Source of the DNA: Betaproteobacteria bacterium
Lineage (GTDB): Bacteria > Pseudomonadota > Gammaproteobacteria > Burkholderiales > Rhodocyclaceae
Length of the DNA: 8,150 bases
Direction: 5' to 3'
NCBI GenBank assembly: GCA_025997075.1
Contig: BNUC01000151.1
Span: 1-8,150 of the forward strand
Under the pieces are notes generated by a model. It was not told where the DNA came from. It saw only the letters and a program-made list of their open reading frames with translations, and made no database searches. The position numbers and the translations under genes were made by a program. Every line of letters begins with the position of its first letter. Position 1 is the first letter of the stretch. Positions 1 to 5,817 of this stretch are shown here, in pieces.

Positions 1-333
1 GACCCCGTAGGCGCGTTCCATGAGCTTCCTGGTGGCCAGACCGGACAAGGCGCCATGCAGGGTATCGGTTTGTGCCAGCAGCACGATATCCGCGGCCGTG
101 TAGAGGCACGCAAAGCTCGTCCGCGTACCCCGGTAACGCTTGACCAGCGGAGCGCGCTCACCGCTCCGTTTCACCAGCCGGGCCATCTGTTGCCGGGAGT
201 AGCCGCTGACTCGTTCCAGAAAACGTGACACAATGGCCTTGTCGGCTCGCTTCAGCTGACCGTATCCGAAGCGCTTGACGGTTCGGGCTATGAACGCATA
301 TCGCTCCTCTCCCGACACCGTGAAATCCATCAT
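1..333 (-). CDS. DDE-type integrase/transposase, N-terminal part (runs off the window)
   Basis: The minus strand is open from the ATG at 333-331 to the window edge, 111 codons without a stop. It begins MMDFTVSGEERYAFIARTVK and continues with a helix-turn-helix-like region (about residues 20-60, SGYSRQQMARLVKR) and a segment RTSFACLYTAADIVLLAQTD followed by GALSGLATRKLME. I recognise this as the N-terminal DNA-binding half of integrase-core transposases often annotated IS481-like; the catalytic DDE domain would lie outside the window. The start is supported by an AGAGGGA ribosome site just upstream; a second ATG follows at once. The presumed element end lies between this start and the tRNA promoter (334 to about 507). 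Whether the element is complete cannot be judged here. Confidence 0.72.
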   Translation of the reverse strand, partial: MMDFTVSGEERYAFIARTVKRFGYGQLKRADKAIVSRFLERVSGYSRQQMARLVKRSGERAPLVKRYRGTRTSFACLYTAADIVLLAQTDTLHGALSGLATRKLMERAYGV

Positions 334-507
334 CACGGTTCCCTCTAAAAAACCCTTGCAAATCCGCCAAGGTCCTCAATTGTTCATCGTTCATATCGAT
401 CACCATGCCTCACATCATGATCGATTACGGCTCCCTGCTCAGACTCATTCCCCGTTGGATTCACACCCCTTCGCTCAGACTCATACCCCATTGGATAAGT
501 CTCCTCT
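334..507. repeat. Presumed terminal region of the insertion element: tandem repeat plus inverted repeat
   Basis: This stretch holds no gene. Two 24-bp direct repeats, 437-460 and 473-496, match at 22 of 24 positions (both start GCTCAGACTCAT and end TTGGAT) with a 36-bp period. Between them and the transposase start, ATCGATCA (395-402) and TGATCGAT (418-425) form a perfect inverted repeat. Repeated motifs at the end of an element next to its transposase gene usually mark transposase binding sites; that reading is an inference. The other end of the element is not visible, so the exact boundary cannot be set; it probably lies near 500-520. Confidence 0.5.
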
Positions 508-536
508 TTGACGTAAACAAGATGGATTGCTATAAT
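508..536 (+). promoter_or_regulatory. Sigma70 promoter of tRNA-Phe
   Basis: TTGACG (508-513) and a perfect TATAAT (531-536) are separated by exactly 17 bases. Transcription would start near 543, a few bases before the mature tRNA end at 550. The -35 box lies only 11 bases after the last element-end repeat, so the mobile element stops right at the promoter. Confidence 0.85.
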
Positions 537-549
537 GCATTGCTTCGTT

Positions 550-625
<76 letters not shown>

Positions 626-633
626 CTCATAGG

Positions 634-667
634 CGCCCAACCGTTCTCGGTTGGGCGTTTTCTTTTG
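634..667 (+). terminator. Rho-independent terminator of tRNA-Phe
   Basis: CGCCCAACCG (634-643) and CGGTTGGGCG (648-657) form a perfect 10-bp stem with a TTCT loop, followed by TTTTCTTTT. It lies nine bases after the tRNA. Confidence 0.93.
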
Positions 668-917
668 CGGCTTCCGCACGCCATGCGGGCTTCCGCGCCG
701 TTCTGCGTGTGCCAGCCGGTCCGGGCAGAGGCGGCGTGACCCATCCGGTTCGCCCCTGTTCCGCCTTATCTTCTCTCGAAACCTGCACCAACTTCTTCGC
801 CGTGGCACACGCAGACGGTGTTGTTCGTCAACCACTTGCGCGTGTGCCGATGGGAATAGTTGGTTCGCGGGTTTGCACGAGCAAAGTAGAAGCAAACCCG
901 CGAGGCCAACCCCAGCA
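668..917. other. Non-coding stretch with two consecutive inverted repeats
   Basis: No credible gene. First there is an imperfect direct repeat of TGCGG(G)CTTCCGC (666-677 and 684-696). Next GGCACACGC (804-812) pairs with GCGTGTGCC (840-848). Then GTTGG plus CGCGGGTTTG (859-875) pairs with CAAACCCGCG plus CCAAC (893-910), with a 17-base loop. The second hairpin lies just after the stop of the minus-strand DUF2188 gene and could end that transcript, although no T-run follows it. Confidence 0.6.
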
Positions 918-1148
918 TCACCCCTTGGGCGGGAACGGATCGTCACCGTAGCTGTTGCGCTCACGGATCTGACCGTCACGACCTTGGATGAACATCTCGC
1001 TCTGCTGGTTGATGGCGATGTCCCGTGCGCGGTCAATCGCCTGCTGCTGCGTGTCGTGGACAGAGGTGAGGCGGTCGTTGCCTTCACCGCGCACGCCCCA
1101 CTGATCACCGCCGTTGATGGGAACGACCCATTGGTTTTTTCCGCTCAT
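918..1148 (-). CDS. DUF2188 family protein
   Basis: A 76-aa protein starting MSGKNQWVVPINGGDQWGVR, with the family's typical order: a W-V-x-P strand, a W-x-V strand with a charged turn, a helix around TQQQAIDRARDIAINQQSE, then the end motif GRDGQIRERNSYGDDPFPPK. DUF2188 proteins are small soluble proteins of unknown function, common on plasmids and islands. The start is set by GGAG nine bases before the ATG. The start overlaps the stop of the preceding 26-codon ORF, so it looks like the last gene of the minus-strand cluster. The length matches the family and no damage is visible. Family assignment is by motif recognition; function is unknown. Confidence 0.88.
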   Translation of the reverse strand: MSGKNQWVVPINGGDQWGVRGEGNDRLTSVHDTQQQAIDRARDIAINQQSEMFIQGRDGQIRERNSYGDDPFPPKG

Positions 1149-1225
1149 TGCAAATACTCCGAAAATTGAAAAGGACAGGCTCTTGAAGTCAGCGCGAGCC
1201 CAGGCGCTTCATGCATGGAACTCAT
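1145..1225 (-). CDS. Candidate 26-aa linking ORF
   Basis: ATG at 1225-1223 opens a 26-codon frame (MSSMHEAPGLALTSRACPFQ and six more residues) that stops at 1147-1145. Its ATG overlaps the TGA of the 327-aa gene (ATGA type) and its TGA overlaps the ATG of the DUF2188 gene. A strong ribosome site AAGGAGGA (1245-1238) lies 12 bases upstream. This exact tiling of three frames is typical of translational coupling. I recognise no domain. It may be a real small protein, a coupling leader or chance; DUF2188 also has its own GGAG site, so coupling is not essential. Confidence 0.4.
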   Translation of the reverse strand: MSSMHEAPGLALTSRACPFQFSEYLQ

Positions 1226-2205
1226 GTCATCAGCGTCTCCTCCTTTCCCGATGTCTGGTGTAGGGACGCCGCCGCCGCGCATGGCATCGCATACAGCCCC
1301 GCGCGTTGCTGCGTGACCACGAGCGCGCCGTAGGCTGCGTGCTGTGCAGCAGGCTCCGGCTTGCCCTTGTCCTTCGTCTTGATCTTGAATAGGTCGCTCG
1401 GCTTGGCGCTGTCCAGACCTGCGCGCTGCATGATCCACTCCGCCGTCACGGCTTCGCCCTTGAACGACCACAACGACTCGAACACTTTGGCCTGACCATC
1501 GGTGAATCGAACCTGCTTGCCGTCGTCCGGCAGCGTCGCCCACCTGAAGTTTGCCGAGAACGGCCCGTTTACCGGCGTGGCCGGATCGGCGACCACTGGT
1601 GTCGCGGACGGCGACGTGGCGATGAACGTGATTCCGCCGCCGTAGAACGTGAAGCGTTTCTCCAGCACCAACCACTCCACGCCGGTTCCGAAGGGCGATC
1701 CGCGCGTCGCGCGCGGCCTCGGCGTGATCACCCGGATGTCGCCACCAGCCACGCGCACCCGACCCAGCAGCGCAGGTTCTTGCAGCACCCGCGACAGGTC
1801 GCGAGCCAGCACGACAGGCGACCGCTGTGCATCGCCCAGCCGCCATACGCCGCTGCCCAGATCATCGATGCCATCGCGGCTTTCGATGCCGAGCGCGAGG
1901 CGCATCTTCTGGCGCAGCCAATCCTCGTCCAGGGCCAACGCCGTGCCGTCGTTTGCTTCGACGGCCACTGGCCCGCAGTCCGGGCAACGGCACGTCCGCC
2001 CGCCAAGGCCATCGCCCCAAACCTGCGCCCGGTGCTGCTGGCAGTGCGGGCAGAGCACGAACGACTGATCCACGACCGTCGGCTTGACGACTTTGCCGAG
2101 GACGGGCAGCGCCGATGCCTCACGCGGCGACAGCGCGGCGCGCAGCACGGGCGTGCCGCCCGCGAACAGGCGGCAGACCAAAGCCCAAGCATCATGCGCC
2201 GCCAT
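1222..2205 (-). CDS. Zinc-ribbon, winged-helix-like protein of unknown function
   Basis: A 327-aa protein beginning MAAHDAWALVCRLFAGGTPV. Residues 52-77 hold a zinc ribbon: CPHC (52-55), then CRCPDC with Cys 72, 74 and 77. The middle (about 100-200) carries conserved-looking blocks (WRLGDAQRSPVVLARDLSR, VEWLVLEKRFTFYGGGI) that I cannot assign. Residues 235-275 (FTDGQAKVFESLWSFKGEAV, then a helix ending KPSDLFKIK) look like a winged helix, suggesting DNA binding. The ATG follows the recombinase-frame stop by four bases with GAGG nine bases upstream, so it was probably cotranscribed with the recombinase. It may be a DNA-binding partner of the recombinase or a regulator; this is inference from the domains and position. 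Confidence 0.7.
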   Translation of the reverse strand: MAAHDAWALVCRLFAGGTPVLRAALSPREASALPVLGKVVKPTVVDQSFVLCPHCQQHRAQVWGDGLGGRTCRCPDCGPVAVEANDGTALALDEDWLRQKMRLALGIESRDGIDDLGSGVWRLGDAQRSPVVLARDLSRVLQEPALLGRVRVAGGDIRVITPRPRATRGSPFGTGVEWLVLEKRFTFYGGGITFIATSPSATPVVADPATPVNGPFSANFRWATLPDDGKQVRFTDGQAKVFESLWSFKGEAVTAEWIMQRAGLDSAKPSDLFKIKTKDKGKPEPAAQHAAYGALVVTQQRAGLYAMPCAAAASLHQTSGKEETLMT

Positions 2206-2209
2206 CGGA

Positions 2210-2965
2210 TCAGTCCTCGATCACCGGCGTCGAACTGACCGCGTCCGCTTCCGGCGGCATCTCGTGCGCATTCAGGGTCTGGCCCTTCTGCAAGATGCCC
2301 ACCGTAACCAGATAGCCTTCCAGTTGCGCCTGCATCTTGGCGTCGAACTTGTGCAGGTTGAGCCGCCCCTTGCTGGTCACTTCGATGGTGACCACCTTCG
2401 GGCGCGTGCGGCCCGGCTCCGGCGGGTAGTAGAGATTGACCTGCGCCGCCGTCACCGCCCAGTTGCCTTCCAGCGGGCCGTGCAGTTTTTCCTTCAGCAG
2501 CTCATGCACGGAGCGTTGCTGGCCGTAGCCCGCTGGCCCACCTTGCCGGAAGCCGAGTTCGATCAGGCGGCACTGCCCGGCAAACACCTTCGCCGACAGC
2601 TCGCGGCTGTATTCACCGGCCATCGCGCGCTTGATACCCTTGACGATGGTGGGCACGGGCGAGCCGTCGTTCTCGAACTGCTCGGCGCAGTAGGCGACCT
2701 GAATCCCGGCGCGGCGGCAGATGTATTCGTAGTAGGCGCTTTCGTCGGCATCCTGAAACCGGCCCCAGCGGCTCACGTCGTAGACGAGGATGATCTGAAA
2801 GTCGGCCTTGCCCGCCTGCACATCCGCGATCAGTTGCTGGAGCGCCTGCCTGCCGTCGATGCGCAGCCCGCTCTTGCCCTCGTCAGCGTAGGTGCGGACG
2901 ATCTCGATGTTGCGCCGGGCGGCGTACTCGCGGATTTTGTCGCCCTGGTTCTCCGTCGAGTAGAC
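2210..2965 (-). pseudogene. Large serine recombinase remnant, truncated at both ends and chimeric
   Basis: From 2965 the minus strand reads VYSTENQGDKIREYAARRNI, then TYADEGKSG, the arginine block VYDVSRWGRFQD, AYYEYICRRAG, AMAGEYSRELSAKVFAGQCR and LIELGFRQGGPAGYG. This is the catalytic domain of resolvase-like large serine recombinases, which cut and rejoin DNA through a serine linked to the DNA. The first strand carrying that serine (normally a Y-x-R-x-S motif before YSTENQ) is absent. After GPAGYG (about 2522) the usual recombinase zinc-ribbon/coiled-coil region is replaced in frame by about 100 residues (QQRSVHELLKEKLHGPLEGN to the stop at 2210) that I do not recognise. No plausible start codon with a ribosome site opens this frame. 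The open frame continues upstream to 3484, but that part reads as low-complexity Arg/Ala-rich shadow sequence. The enzyme cannot be active as written. Confidence 0.8.
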
Positions 2966-3339
2966 ACGTCCATCTTGCGCGGATACGTCACGGCCACCGG
3001 CGTGATCTCGACGACCCACGAAGCGCCGTTTTCCTTCGGAAACGCCGGGTGCCGCGTGATGCGGTACAGGCCGGTCGGCAGGTCGCACACGTCCACCTTT
3101 GCAAGATCGACGTCTGGCCCCTGATTCCGCACACCGGCGTCGCGTGATCGCTGCTGCTCGCGGTTGCGCTGCGCGTAGTCGGGCTGGGCATCGCGGTAGC
3201 CGCGCCAGTAGTCTGGATTGCGTTGCGACCACGCCTGCTGCGCGGCGCGCTGGCAGTCGGGCAAAGAGCAGTAGGCTTGGTCGGGAACTTGCGGGCGGGG
3301 TGCGAAAGGCTTGCCGCAGCAGGCGCAGCGTCGGGTCAT
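2830..3339 (-). CDS. Cys-rich zinc-finger-like protein, C-terminus fused out of frame to the recombinase
   Basis: The ATG at 3339, with GGAG nine bases upstream, begins MTRRCACCGKPFAPRPQVPD, followed by Cys-x4-Cys in YCSLPDCQRAAQQAW. The four cysteines (C-x2-C then C-x4-C) suggest a treble-clef-like zinc finger. A basic, aromatic stretch (NPDYWRGYRDAQPDYAQRNR) follows, then a strand-rich part (DLPTGLYRITRHPAFPKENG, WVVEITPVAVTYPRKMDV). I know similar proteins as unnamed neighbours of this type of serine recombinase. Only about 125 residues are native: after MDV (near 2966) the frame enters recombinase DNA in a different frame and ends at 2830 after about 45 meaningless residues. The 169-aa product is therefore a deletion-fusion product. 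Function unknown; the intact parent may bind DNA. Confidence 0.6.
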   Translation of the reverse strand: MTRRCACCGKPFAPRPQVPDQAYCSLPDCQRAAQQAWSQRNPDYWRGYRDAQPDYAQRNREQQRSRDAGVRNQGPDVDLAKVDVCDLPTGLYRITRHPAFPKENGASWVVEITPVAVTYPRKMDVSTRRRTRATKSASTPPGATSRSSAPTLTRARAGCASTAGRRSSN

Positions 3340-3487
3340 CGTCGGGATCTCCATGCAAAGGGGTGCTGGAAACCGCGACGGCACTGCTGCCGCGCCCGCA
3401 TGCGGGGTACGCTTGACCTCGATCCGTCAGTGGGGCGTTCTCCTCGTTCGGGGCGTGCGCCCAGTGGCGCGGGTTCCTATCCATCGG

Positions 3488-3523
3488 TTGTTATTGACAT
3501 CTACCGATGTTATGGAACAATAT
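3488..3523 (+). promoter_or_regulatory. abiE promoter with palindromic operator candidate
   Basis: TTGACA (3494-3499) and CAATAT (3518-3523) are 18 bases apart. Within and around them lies a two-part inverted repeat: ACATC (3497-3501) with GATGT (3506-3510), and outside it TTGTT (3488-3492) with AACAA (3516-3520). AbiEi antitoxins are known to repress their own promoter by binding inverted repeats, so this is the natural operator candidate. Transcription would start near 3530, right at the ATG at 3532, and no properly spaced Shine-Dalgarno is present, so the message may be leaderless. Confidence 0.65.
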
Positions 3524-3531
3524 GCCGGATC

Positions 3532-4131
3532 ATGGACACGACCGCTGACAAGCTGCTGGATCTGGTGCGCACGCAGGGACTGCTGCGCCCGCATGATCTG
3601 GCCCCGCTGGGCATCCCACGGGTGGCCCTGACGCGGGCGGTGCGGCGCGGGCAACTGGAGCGCGTCGGACGCGGCCTGTACGGCCTCACGGCGCGTCCGG
3701 TGTCGGCGCATGGCACGCTGGCCGAGGTCGCCCGCCGCGTGCCCAAGGGCGTCGTGTGCCTGCTGTCGGCACTGCGCTTCCACGACCTGACGACGCAGGC
3801 TCCGTTCGAGGTCTGGCTCGCCATCGACAACAAGGCGGCCACGCCAAAGCTCGACTACCCGCCGCTGCGCCTCGTGCGCTTCTCCGGCGCGGCGCTGACC
3901 GAGGGCGCGGAGGAACACGTCGTCGATGGCGTCACCGTCCGCGTCACCAGCGTCGCCAAGACCGTGGCCGACTGCTTCAAGTACCGCAACAAGATCGGCC
4001 TCGACGTGGCGCTGGAGGCGCTGCGCGAGGCATGGAACGCCAAGCGCATGACCAGCGACGAGATCTGGCACTACGCCAAGATCGACCGCGTCGCCAACGT
4101 GATGCGCCCCTATCTGGAGAGCCTGGCATGA
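3532..4131 (+). CDS. abiEi: AbiEi family antitoxin, type IV toxin-antitoxin system
   Basis: A 199-aa protein of normal family length. An N-terminal winged helix (about residues 5-52, DKLLDLVRTQGLLRPHDLAP to RVGRGLYGLT) binds DNA; the rest matches the AbiEi C-terminal domain, with a hydrophobic core (VVCLLSALRFHDL, 74-86; FEVWLAIDN) and the typical VRVTSVAKTVADCFKYRNKI block (136-155) and LDVALEALREAW (157-168). In type IV systems the antitoxin counters the toxin without a stable complex and represses the operon. The ATG at 3532 places the winged helix at the N-terminus; longer in-frame starts would pass through the promoter. The stop overlaps the toxin start (ATGA), so the two genes are translationally coupled. 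Intact as far as visible. Confidence 0.93.
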   Translation: MDTTADKLLDLVRTQGLLRPHDLAPLGIPRVALTRAVRRGQLERVGRGLYGLTARPVSAHGTLAEVARRVPKGVVCLLSALRFHDLTTQAPFEVWLAIDNKAATPKLDYPPLRLVRFSGAALTEGAEEHVVDGVTVRVTSVAKTVADCFKYRNKIGLDVALEALREAWNAKRMTSDEIWHYAKIDRVANVMRPYLESLA

Positions 4132-5054
4132 ACGAACCCGACAAGGGCAGGCGCAACGTCGCTGCATCGGTTTGCGCCCGGCTGCTCAACAAGGCACGCG
4201 CCGAAAAACTCGACTTCAACCTGCTGCTGACCCGCTACGCACTGGAGCGCATCCTGTATCGCCTGAGCGTCTCGGAGCAGCGCGGGCAATTCCTGCTCAA
4301 AGGCGCACTGCTGTTCGATCTCTGGTTTGACCTGCCGCATCGCCCAACGCACGATGCCGATCTGCTGGGCTTCGGCTCTACCGACATTCCGTATCTGGAG
4401 AACCTGTTCCGCGAGATCAGCCAGATCGTCAGCGATGACGGCATCGTGTTTCAGGCCGACAGCGTGAAAGCCGCCGAAATCCGCAAGGAGGCGAACTACG
4501 CGGGTGTCCGGGTGACGATGATCGGCCTGCTCGACGGCGCGCGCTGTCCGGTGCAGATCGACATCGGCTTCGGCGACGCCGTCACGCCCGCGCCGGAGAA
4601 CGTGCAGTACCCGGTCATCCTCGATGGCATGCCGCAGCCGCAACTGCGGGTCTATCCTCGCTACACCGTCGTCGCCGAAAAGCTGGAGGCGATGGTCAAG
4701 CTTGGCATCCTCAACAGCCGGATGAAGGACTACTTCGACCTGTGGGTTCTGGCCCGGCATTCCGACTTCGACGGCGCGGTGCTGGCGCAGGCGATTCGCG
4801 TCACATTCGAGCGGCGGGGCACGGCCATCCCGCCCGGCGCGCCGCTGGGTCTGACCGACGAGTTCGGTCTAGACGAGCAGAAGACCAAGCAGTGGCAGGC
4901 GTTCCTGCGCAAGAACACCCTGGAGCCAATGCCGCTGGCCACGGTGATCGCGGCGCTGCGCGAATTCCTGCTGCCGGTGCTGGCGGCGCTCGCGGCGGGC
5001 GATGGTTTCGACCGCCAGTGGCGCGCGGGTGCGGGCTGGGACGGGATCAAGTGA
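4128..5054 (+). CDS. abiEii: AbiEii/AbiGii family nucleotidyltransferase toxin
   Basis: A 308-aa protein whose ATG overlaps the abiEi stop. Nucleotidyltransferase-fold signatures appear in order: LLKGALLFDLW (56-66), the acidic pair in RPTHDADLLG (Asp76, Asp78), a third acidic strand VQIDIGFGD (142-150, Asp145), AEKLEAMVKLG (183-193) and SRMKDYFDLWVLAR (197-210; Lys200, Asp201, Asp204). AbiEii toxins are GTP-binding nucleotidyltransferases that stop growth; related MenT enzymes add nucleotides to tRNA acceptor ends. They act in phage abortive infection and in stabilising mobile elements. All core motifs are present, so it is probably active. High GC matches the island. The proximity to tRNA-Phe says nothing about its target. 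Confidence 0.95.
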   Translation: MNEPDKGRRNVAASVCARLLNKARAEKLDFNLLLTRYALERILYRLSVSEQRGQFLLKGALLFDLWFDLPHRPTHDADLLGFGSTDIPYLENLFREISQIVSDDGIVFQADSVKAAEIRKEANYAGVRVTMIGLLDGARCPVQIDIGFGDAVTPAPENVQYPVILDGMPQPQLRVYPRYTVVAEKLEAMVKLGILNSRMKDYFDLWVLARHSDFDGAVLAQAIRVTFERRGTAIPPGAPLGLTDEFGLDEQKTKQWQAFLRKNTLEPMPLATVIAALREFLLPVLAALAAGDGFDRQWRAGAGWDGIK

Positions 5055-5061
5055 ACGGCCA

Positions 5062-5088
5062 GTTCGATTCCGCGTTTGGGGATCGAAC
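5062..5088. repeat. Hairpin with T-arm-like sequence; possible att remnant or terminator of abiE
   Basis: GTTCGATTCC (5062-5071) and GGGATCGAAC (5079-5088) pair over 10 bp (one G-T) with a 7-base loop, eight bases after the abiEii stop. Both arms resemble tRNA T-arm sequence in opposite orientation, and AGTTCGATTC matches the T arm of tRNA-Phe (601-610) exactly. No T-run follows, so it would be a weak terminator. A decayed attachment site is an alternative reading. Confidence 0.4.
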
Positions 5089-5164
5089 CGCAGACCGTTC
5101 GTTGCCTACGGCAGCGAGGAAATACGCGGTGGCGGGGCGTTTTCCCTCGGATGCGCGCCCAGTG

Positions 5165-5266
5165 TAGAATCACGCCCAAGGTGGCAATGCCCGTGTGGCA
5201 GGAAAGTTTCCTCTAGCGGGGAACTACACCACCAATGTTCAAAAAACCAACCGCAGTTGGTTTTTT
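5165..5266 (+). ncRNA. Candidate small structured RNA, not identified
   Basis: TAGAAT (5165-5170) could be a -10 box, with a weak TTTCCC 18 bases upstream; a transcript would begin near 5177 and end at the terminator after 5266, about 90 nt. Its core folds as a three-part stem: GGTG (5180-5183) with CACC (5230-5233), GTGT (5193-5196) with ACAC (5226-5229), and AGTTTCCT (5205-5212) with GGGGAACT (5218-5225) around the loop CTAGC. The 3' side is continuous, while the 5' side carries two bulges of nine and eight bases (GCAATGCCC and GGCAGGAA). No known RNA family is recognised. It is not a riboswitch for an obvious gene, because no convincing plus-strand gene follows. Confidence 0.5.
5241..5266 (+). 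terminator. Strong Rho-independent terminator
   Basis: AAAAAACCAAC (5241-5251) and GTTGGTTTTTT (5256-5266) form a perfect 11-bp stem with a CGCA loop and an uninterrupted T-run. The symmetric A and T runs mean it could also stop transcripts from the minus strand. Confidence 0.9.
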
Positions 5267-5269
5267 ATC

Positions 5270-5422
5270 ACTCTCGCCAGTTCTGACACGGATTCCGGGC
5301 ATAGCGCTCGTGAGGGCGCATCTTTCATTTTCGCGGGTTTTGGTGCAGTCGGTTGTGCTTGGCAACTCCTGTGATGGAAGCGGCCGAGAATATCGCAGCC
5401 GCAGAAAAAACGCCCGGGGCCA
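5270..5422. other. Intergenic stretch without a recognisable gene
   Basis: Between the terminator and the decayed transposase no convincing coding sequence is seen. A short plus-strand frame from 5374 (34 codons, MEAAENIAAAEKTPGAIRSL and so on, ending at 5476) has no ribosome site and no recognisable match. It could be the N-terminus of an interrupted gene or chance. Confidence 0.4.
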
Positions 5423-5764
5423 TCAGGAGCCTTCCTTTGGAGTTGTGGAGTAGCTTGGGGCTAACACCGCGTTCTTGACGGCGTACAGCGCCAAGTGATC
5501 TTTAAGCCAGAGCCTGAATTCGTGTCCGCGCAAACTATGATCGGGTGAGCAGTCTACACTCCACTTGCGCAGGATATATCCGACCGTAGCAGCGCACAGT
5601 TTTATCCGTAACGCCGTCCCGCATATCAAGATCTCAAACAGCAGCGATGGGGGCAGAATGTCCGTTTGGAGCAAGAGCGGATCGATTGGGAGACTACTTA
5701 GCACACCTTGCAGCATTCGATTTTCCAGGACTACTGATCTGCAGCAGGTTGCCGTTGATAGCAA
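5423..5764 (-). pseudogene. Probable decayed IS630-type transposase fragment
   Basis: The minus-strand frame reads IDPLLLQTDILPPSLLFEIL, then ALRIKLCAATVGYILRKWSV, SPDHSLRGHEF and RLWLKDHLALYAVKNAV. The order resembles the second helix-turn-helix region of IS630 transposases: a leucine-rich segment, a G-I-x-L-S-x-x-T-V-G-x-x-L-x-x-W motif, a P-x-x-P-L-R-x stretch and a W-L-x-x-x-Y-P-x-I segment. Key positions are changed (for example SVDCSPD where families have G-[LF]-[ST]-[PC]-Q-[KR]-P), and no N-terminus or DDE catalytic part is found, so it is a remnant. The match is from memory of the family. A short unrelated ORF or chance open frame is the alternative. Confidence 0.4.
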
Positions 5765-5817
5765 TCACTTGGTTAGCACAACACGTTCAGCATTTTCTCG
5801 GCTTCGTGCCACACCAT

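Noticed and set aside
437..496. Possible CRISPR-like array
   Set aside because: Only two copies 36 bases apart with mismatches and a 12-base gap; better explained as element-end binding sites.
2084..3124. Plus-strand 346-codon frame opposite the recombinase
   Set aside because: Its composition is that of a GC-rich antisense shadow; the minus strand carries clear recombinase motifs.
2966..3484. Upstream part of the 424-codon frame as a true N-terminus of the recombinase
   Set aside because: Arg/Ala/Pro-rich with no recombinase motif, overlaps the better supported Cys-rich protein and the abiE upstream region, and lacks the catalytic-serine strand.
3427..4760. Minus-strand open frames opposite abiEi and abiEii
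   Set aside because: Antisense shadows of strongly conserved plus-strand genes.
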